Positions 59,362 through 64,000 of a DNA stretch of 64,000 bases are shown piece by piece. The stretch is from Streptomyces viridochromogenes. GTDB lineage: Bacteria; Actinomycetota; Actinomycetes; Streptomycetales; Streptomycetaceae. The translations under genes and the position numbers were made by a program. Numbering within the stretch: position 1 is the stretch's first letter; every line of letters begins with the position of its first letter. The stretch covers positions 1-64,000 of the forward strand of contig NZ_LGUR01000257.1 of assembly GCF_001270495.1 (NCBI RefSeq). Reading direction: 5' to 3'. The notes below the pieces were generated by a model. That model was not told the DNA's origin and ran no database searches. It saw nothing but the letters and a program-made list of their open reading frames with translations.

Positions 59362-61479
59362 CTAGGCGAGCCCCAGCGACCGCTTCAGGAAGTCCACCTG
59401 AAGCAGCAGCAGGTTCTCCGCGACCTGCTCCTGCGGGGTCATATGGGTCACCCCGGACAGCGGCAGCACCTCGTGCGGACGGCCGGCGGCCAGCAGGGCG
59501 GAGGACAGGCGCAGGGCGTGAGCGACCACCACGTTGTCGTCGGCCAGCCCGTGCACGATCATCAGCGGGCGGTGCGGCTCGGCGGGCGTGACGAGCCCGT
59601 CCTCGGTGATCAGCGAGCTCTTCGCGTACGACTCCGGCGACGCGCCCGGGTCGCCCAGATACCGCTCCGTGTAGTGCGTGTCGTAGAGCCGCCAGTCGGT
59701 GACCGGCGCGCCCGCGATGCCCGCGTGGAAGACGTCCGGGCGGCGCAGCACCGCCAGTCCCGCCAGCCAGCCGCCGTACGACCAGCCGCGGATGGCCACC
59801 CGGGAGAGATCGAGCGGGTGGGACTTCGCGAGGTCCTGGAGCGCGTCGACCTGGTCGTCGAGGGAGAGGGTGAAGTCCCCGTGCACCGCCTTCTCCCACG
59901 CGGGGGAGCGCCCCGGCGTACCGCGCCCGTCCGCGACGATCACCGCGAACCCCTGGTCCGCGAACCACTGCGAGGTGAGGTGCGCGTTGTGTGCGGCGAC
60001 CACCCGTGAGGCGTGCGGTCCCCCGTAGGGATCCAGCAAAACCGGGAGCGGGGTGTCCCCGGCGTAGTCCCGAGGCATAAGCACGGCGCACGGGATACGT
60101 CGTGCGCCCCCCTCGGTGAGGGTCACGCGCGGGGTCAAACCGGGATCTTCGGCATGCGACCGGACCGTCGCCGTCTGCTTCCCGTCGCGCAGCACCTGGA
60201 CCTGGGCCCCGGGGCGGCCGGGCGTATGGGACACCAGCACGGTCACGCCCCCGGCACGCACCGCCGAGTGCACGCCGGGCTCCCGCGACAGGCGCTCCAC
60301 ACCGAGCTCGTTCACCCGGTACACGTGCACTTCACCGATCTCGGGCACCGCCGCGGCCGCACCCGCCGACGCCGAGACCAGCACATCGACGGCGGTGACG
60401 TCCAGCACCGCCCGGACGTGCAACTGCGGCCCGGTCAGGGGGCGTTCACCCACCGTGAGTACCCGCGCGCCCCCCTCGTCGGCGATGCGCACGAGGTGAC
60501 CGGAAGGGCTCCAGCAGGGCACCCCGGGGAAAAGATCCAGCCATTGTGGATCTTCGTCCGCGTGCACCATCCGGGTCGCCCCCGTCGCCGGGTCCACGGC
60601 GAGGAACAACTGGCTGCGCTGGTCGCGCGCTTGTACGAGCAGCAGCGGCGCACCCGCGTCTGACCAGTGCACTCGCGCCAGGTAGGGGTATCGCGCCCGG
60701 TCCCACGCGACCTCCGTCCGCACCCCGTCCAGGCCGATCACGAACAGCCGCACCTCCGCGTTCGCCGTCCCCGCCGCCGGGTATGCCACCTGCTGCGGTT
60801 CGCGCTCGGGATGCGCCGGATCGGAGATCCACCACCGGCGCACCGGCGTGTCGTCCGCGCGCGCCACCAGCAACCGGTCCGACTCCGGGCCCCACCAGAA
60901 GCCCCGGTAGCGCCCCATCTCCTCGGCGGCGATGAACTCGGCCAGTCCGTACGTCACCCCGTCCGACTCCGGCTCGGCGAGCGCGCGGTCGCCCTCGCCC
61001 TCGGCGCCCACCACCCGCAGGGCGCCCTGCGCGACGTACGCGACATGCCGTCCGTCGGGGGACGGACGCGGGTCGATCACCGGCCCGGGGACCGGGAGTT
61101 CACGTGCCGTACCGGCCCGCAGCTCGGCCGTGAAAAGCCGCCCTGACAAGGTGAAAGACGCCAACTCGACAGCGCTGTCGGTGGCGTGGGCGACGATGCC
61201 GGCGCCGCCCTCGCGGCTGCGCTCGCGCCGCGCCCGCTCCTCGGCCGAGAGGTCCTCGGAGCCGCCGCCCAGCAGGGCGCGCGGGTCGGCCGCCACGCGC
61301 TCCCCGCCGTCCGCCGTGTCGAGCACCCAGAGCGAACTCGCCGGGTCCGTACCGGAGCCGGAGCGCAGGAACACGACACGGTAACCGTCGGGCGCCACCG
61401 CGAACGCGCGGGGCGCGCCGAGCGTGAACCTCTGGGTGCGGGCGTGCCGGCGGGGAAAGGAGACAGGCTCGGTCGTCAT
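59362..61479 (-). CDS. Prolyl-oligopeptidase / dipeptidyl-peptidase IV-like serine peptidase (family S9)
   Basis: A 705-residue enzyme. Residues 1-460 form the beta-propeller that gates the active site. It contains EFIAAEEMGRYRGFWWGPE, whose Glu-Glu pair resembles the DPP-IV substrate N-terminus anchor. The C-terminal alpha/beta hydrolase has the nucleophile in RGWSYGGWLAG (Ser567) and the catalytic Asp/His region HGLADDNVVVAHA. There is no obvious signal peptide, so it is probably cytoplasmic and could trim peptides imported by the neighbouring transporters to di- or tripeptides. It converges on the importer operon. The start is ATG 61479 with a weak GGTCGGGG site. Confidence 0.87.
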   Translation of the reverse strand: MTTEPVSFPRRHARTQRFTLGAPRAFAVAPDGYRVVFLRSGSGTDPASSLWVLDTADGGERVAADPRALLGGGSEDLSAEERARRERSREGGAGIVAHATDSAVELASFTLSGRLFTAELRAGTARELPVPGPVIDPRPSPDGRHVAYVAQGALRVVGAEGEGDRALAEPESDGVTYGLAEFIAAEEMGRYRGFWWGPESDRLLVARADDTPVRRWWISDPAHPEREPQQVAYPAAGTANAEVRLFVIGLDGVRTEVAWDRARYPYLARVHWSDAGAPLLLVQARDQRSQLFLAVDPATGATRMVHADEDPQWLDLFPGVPCWSPSGHLVRIADEGGARVLTVGERPLTGPQLHVRAVLDVTAVDVLVSASAGAAAAVPEIGEVHVYRVNELGVERLSREPGVHSAVRAGGVTVLVSHTPGRPGAQVQVLRDGKQTATVRSHAEDPGLTPRVTLTEGGARRIPCAVLMPRDYAGDTPLPVLLDPYGGPHASRVVAAHNAHLTSQWFADQGFAVIVADGRGTPGRSPAWEKAVHGDFTLSLDDQVDALQDLAKSHPLDLSRVAIRGWSYGGWLAGLAVLRRPDVFHAGIAGAPVTDWRLYDTHYTERYLGDPGASPESYAKSSLITEDGLVTPAEPHRPLMIVHGLADDNVVVAHALRLSSALLAAGRPHEVLPLSGVTHMTPQEQVAENLLLLQVDFLKRSLGLA

Positions 61480-61656
61480 GCCCCGACCATATTGGCCAGT
61501 GCGCCCCCTTGTGCGGCTGTGCGCCGATCGATGCGCACGGACGGATAGTTATGATCAATAGCGCATAGTGGGTATGAACCTGCTGGCTGTTGTACGGATT
61601 TATCTGCCCCCATAGTCCGACCCCCCCGCCCTTGGGATTCTTGGAGGTGAGCCGCC

Positions 61657-61851
61657 GTGGCACTCTCGATTTCGGCGGTGGTGCTGCTGGCGATCATCGT
61701 CTTCTTGTTGATCAAGAAGTCAGGACTGAAGGCGGGCCATGCCGTCGTGTGCATGCTGCTCGGGTTCTACCTCGCGTCCTCGACCATCGCCCCCACCATC
61801 AGCGAGCTGACGACGAACATCGCGGGCATGATCGGCGGCATCAAGTTCTGA
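61657..61851 (+). CDS. Small conserved actinobacterial membrane protein
   Basis: A 64-residue protein with two hydrophobic segments (ISAVVLLAIIVFLLI and AVVCMLLGFYLASSTIA) separated by KKSGLKAGH, then a polar tail ending GMIGGIKF. It is a double-spanning small membrane protein of a kind conserved in Streptomyces; the function is not established to my knowledge. GTG 61657 has a strong TTGGAGGTGAG site. It stands alone between the S9 peptidase and mshB. Confidence 0.8.
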   Translation: MALSISAVVLLAIIVFLLIKKSGLKAGHAVVCMLLGFYLASSTIAPTISELTTNIAGMIGGIKF

Positions 61852-61905
61852 GCCGTCGAGCCGCGCCGTGCGGCGCTGTCGGTGGTGCCTCGTAGGGTGG
61901 GGCCC

Positions 61906-62790
61906 ATGACGGAACTGCCCGACCGGCGTCTGCTCCTGGTGCACGCGCACCCGGACGACGAGTCGATCAACAACGGCGCCACCATGGCCAAGTACGCGGC
62001 CGAGGGTGCCCGGGTGACCCTGGTCACCTGCACCCTCGGCGAGCACGGCGAGGTCATTCCTCCCGAGCTCCAGCACCTGACCGGCACCGCGCTGGGCGAA
62101 CACCGCCTGGGTGAACTCACGGCCGCGATGCGCGCGCTCGGCGTCGAGGACTTCCGTCTCCTCGGCGGCAAGGGCCGCTACGAGGACTCGGGGATGATGG
62201 GCCTCGCCGACAACGACGACCCGGCCGCCCTCTGGCAGGCGGACGTCGACGACGCGGCCCGGGCTCTCGTCGAGGTGATCCTGGAGGTACGCCCCCAGGT
62301 CCTGGTCACCTATGACCCCGACGGCGGCTACGGCCACCCCGACCACATCCAGGCCCACCGCATCGCCATGCGCGCGGCCGAGCTGGCGGCCGACGCCGGC
62401 TGGCGGATCCCCAAGATCTACTGGAACCGCGTCCCGCGCACGGTCGCCGAGGAGTCCTTCGCCCGGCTTCAGGTGGATCTGCCCGGGTTGCCGTTCGGCA
62501 AGGCGGCCGTCATCGGCGACGTGCCGGGTGTCGTCGACGACGAGCGGATCACCACCGTGATCGACGGCACCGCGTACGCCGCCGCCAAGGCCGCCGCGAT
62601 GCGGGCGCACGCCACGCAGATCGACGTCGCCGAGGCGACCGAGCCGTACTTCGCGCTCTCCAACGAACTCGCGCAACCCCTCTTCACCACCGAGTACTAC
62701 GAGTTGGTGCGGGGCGAGAGGGCGGCGGATCCGGCGGCGGAGACGGAGACCGACCTGTTCGCCGGTGTGACCCTCGGGGAGGCGTCATGA
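61906..62790 (+). CDS. mshB: GlcNAc-Ins deacetylase MshB (mycothiol biosynthesis)
   Basis: A 294-residue zinc deacetylase of the LmbE/PIG-L family. MshB removes the acetyl group from N-acetylglucosaminyl-inositol, a step in making mycothiol, the actinobacterial thiol. The zinc motif AHPDDE gives His15 and Asp18, with Asp17 as likely catalytic base. The third ligand lies in [12 protein letters not shown]. The MshB-specific tail [21 protein letters not shown] distinguishes it from the detoxifying paralogue Mca. ATG 61906 follows GGGTGGGG. The end overlaps the next membrane-protein gene by 4 bp. Confidence 0.93.
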   Translation: MTELPDRRLLLVHAHPDDESINNGATMAKYAAEGARVTLVTCTLGEHGEVIPPELQHLTGTALGEHRLGELTAAMRALGVEDFRLLGGKGRYEDSGMMGLADNDDPAALWQADVDDAARALVEVILEVRPQVLVTYDPDGGYGHPDHIQAHRIAMRAAELAADAGWRIPKIYWNRVPRTVAEESFARLQVDLPGLPFGKAAVIGDVPGVVDDERITTVIDGTAYAAAKAAAMRAHATQIDVAEATEPYFALSNELAQPLFTTEYYELVRGERAADPAAETETDLFAGVTLGEAS

Positions 62791-63194
62791 GCTCGATGCT
62801 CGCCCAGCCGCTGAAGCTGAAGCGGCCTTCCGTCCTGCGCGTCCTCGCCTACCTCGGACTCCTCGTGCTCGGCGCGGTCGTCGGAGTGGCCGGGGCGCTG
62901 GTGCAACCCGCGTGGTTCCCGGGCGGCCTGCTGCTCGCGCTCGCCGCCGAGGCCGGGCTCCTGCTGGGTGCCGCCAGGGCGACGGGCGGCCGGGCCGGGG
63001 CCGTAGCGTCCGCCGGCGGCTGGATGATCACCGTCATCCTGCTCACCGCCAGCCGCCCGGAAGGCGACTTCGTCTTCGGCACGGGGGCCGCGTCCTATCT
63101 CTTCCTGCTCGGCGGCATGGCTGTGGCTGTGATCTGCGCCACCCTCGCCCCGGTGCGGCAACCGGGTGGCGACGGCGTCCGACTTGGCAAGTGA
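62787..63194 (+). CDS. Small membrane protein following mshB (DUF6113-like)
   Basis: A 135-residue protein with four predicted spans: [53 protein letters not shown] and [19 protein letters not shown]. Short basic ends (LKLKRPS, RLGK) fit a cytoplasmic N- and C-terminus. ATG 62787 overlaps the mshB stop (ATGA), so the two are coupled. It is commonly found in this position in Streptomyces; its function is unknown and a direct role in mycothiol synthesis is not shown. Confidence 0.78.
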   Translation: MSSMLAQPLKLKRPSVLRVLAYLGLLVLGAVVGVAGALVQPAWFPGGLLLALAAEAGLLLGAARATGGRAGAVASAGGWMITVILLTASRPEGDFVFGTGAASYLFLLGGMAVAVICATLAPVRQPGGDGVRLGK

Positions 63195-63353
63195 CGTACC
63201 ACTTCTCCACGCCGCACACGTGCGAGTCCCGTGTGGGTTTCCCAGGCGGTCGTGGGATACGGGCCAGAAGTGGCCAGTATGGTGGTGCGCGCCGCCGAGC
63301 CGCCCGGAGCAATGGGGTCGAAACGGCGGCGGAGCCAACCGGGAGAACCTGCC

Positions 63354-64000
63354 TTGAGTCGTGAAACTGACACTCCGTCCTCCGGGCCCAACGGGCACGG
63401 CGGAGCCGCATACCCCTCGGGCACGCCGCCGTACGGGACCCCCATGGCTTCCGACAGCGGTGCGGACGCGGGCCGTTCGGCCGCGCAGCCGGAGGAGCGC
63501 AAGACCGAGACCACGCTGACGACCCGGATCCGGATCAACATCCCCGGATCGCGGCCCATTCCGCCGGTCGTCGTACGCCAGCCCGTCGCGGACGCCGAGA
63601 GTTCCGGCTCCGGCGGCGGCGCGGACACCGAGCCGCCGACGCCGTCGGCCGCCACGTCGATGTCCACGGGCACCGTCGAGCCCCCGGCCGAGCCCGGAGC
63701 GCAGGCCGGGGAGAAGACGAGCGACTGGTTCGCACCGCGCAAGTCCGGCGCGCCCAAGGGCGGTCCGGGCGGACCCCCCTCCAACGGGGCCGGTCTGCCC
63801 GGTGGTTCGGGCCCTGGTGCTTCCGGCACCGGCGCGGGCGGTCCCGGCGGCGCGAGTGCGGGTGCGGGGCGTTCGGGTGCCGGTGCCGGCCGGCCCGGCG
63901 GTGTCGTCGGCTCGATGAGCGTGCCGGGCGGCTCCCGTCCCGGCGGTACGAACGGCGCGGGCCTCCCCGGCGCGACCGGCGGACCCGTGGCTCCCGGGCA
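63354..64000 (+). CDS. Large Gly/Pro-rich low-complexity protein, N-terminal part (runs off the window)
   Basis: An open frame of 215 codons from TTG 63354 to the window end without a stop. A GGGAGAA site lies at 63341. It reads SRETDTPSSGPNGHGG at the start, then a short ordered piece (TTLTTRIRINIPGSRPIPPVVVR) that would be the conserved core of the N-terminus. A long disordered Gly/Pro/Ser/Ala-rich region (GGPGGPPSNGAGLPGG) follows. The 3' part, with any domain, lies outside. Low-complexity starts like this are common in Streptomyces surface or signalling proteins; I do not assign a function. Confidence 0.7.
   Translation, partial: MSRETDTPSSGPNGHGGAAYPSGTPPYGTPMASDSGADAGRSAAQPEERKTETTLTTRIRINIPGSRPIPPVVVRQPVADAESSGSGGGADTEPPTPSAATSMSTGTVEPPAEPGAQAGEKTSDWFAPRKSGAPKGGPGGPPSNGAGLPGGSGPGASGTGAGGPGGASAGAGRSGAGAGRPGGVVGSMSVPGGSRPGGTNGAGLPGATGGPVAPG

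Noticed and set aside
1..64000. tRNA, rRNA, transposase or integrase genes marking an island
   Set aside because: None was seen in the intergenic stretches read by eye or among the proteins; no attachment site could be defined.

Overview
The window is high-GC actinobacterial DNA and almost certainly Streptomyces. It has GTG/TTG starts, ATGA overlaps, rare TTA codons, a mycothiol-biosynthesis mshB gene, and a bldK-type oligopeptide importer directly after typA. Everything here was read by eye; no database search was run.

Layout. 0.2-2.1 kb: typA with a strong terminator. 2.5-8.9 kb: a five-gene oligopeptide ABC importer in the bldKA-B-C-D-E order. 8.9-10.9 kb: a methyltransferase and an amidohydrolase on the minus strand. 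11.1-18.2 kb: a compact cassette that looks like an undescribed ribosomal-peptide (RiPP) system. It comprises a 77-residue precursor made of an acidic leader plus 18 perfect Ala-Asn-Val repeats, a nucleotidyltransferase with a PqqD-like C-terminus, a TldD/TldE-type protease pair, an ABC-2 exporter (one ATPase, two permeases) and a CYTH-domain protein. 18.5-20.3 kb: a LuxR-type regulator, a small secreted peptide and a regulatory stretch.

20.3-28.7 kb is a fosfomycin biosynthetic cluster, gene order fom3-fom4-fomD-fomA-fomB-fom1-fom2-fomC. Together these run from phosphoenolpyruvate to the epoxide, plus the two self-resistance kinases. It is followed by a second nucleotidyltransferase, an ArsR-type regulator and a phosphonate ABC transporter (phnD, phnC and a fused double phnE). 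34.2-46.4 kb: an MFS transporter overlapping one giant 3,625-residue PKS-NRPS (acyl ligase-ACP-KS-AT-ACP-luciferase-like monooxygenase-C-A-PCP-C, with no thioesterase).

46.5-52.6 kb: a second bldK-like operon in the same internal order but inverted, so two related importers bracket about 37 kb of accessory metabolism. 53.1-59.2 kb: a third, more distant peptide importer. 59.4-64 kb: conserved chromosome (S9 peptidase, small membrane protein, mshB, membrane protein, start of a low-complexity protein).

Notable oddities are an in-frame 15-bp tandem duplication in the first bldKE, an 11-residue loss that removes the D-loop of the second operon's corresponding ATPase, and TTA codons in fomC and the PKS-NRPS that suggest bldA control. 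The best candidate for a new system is the Ala-Asn-Val repeat peptide cassette.
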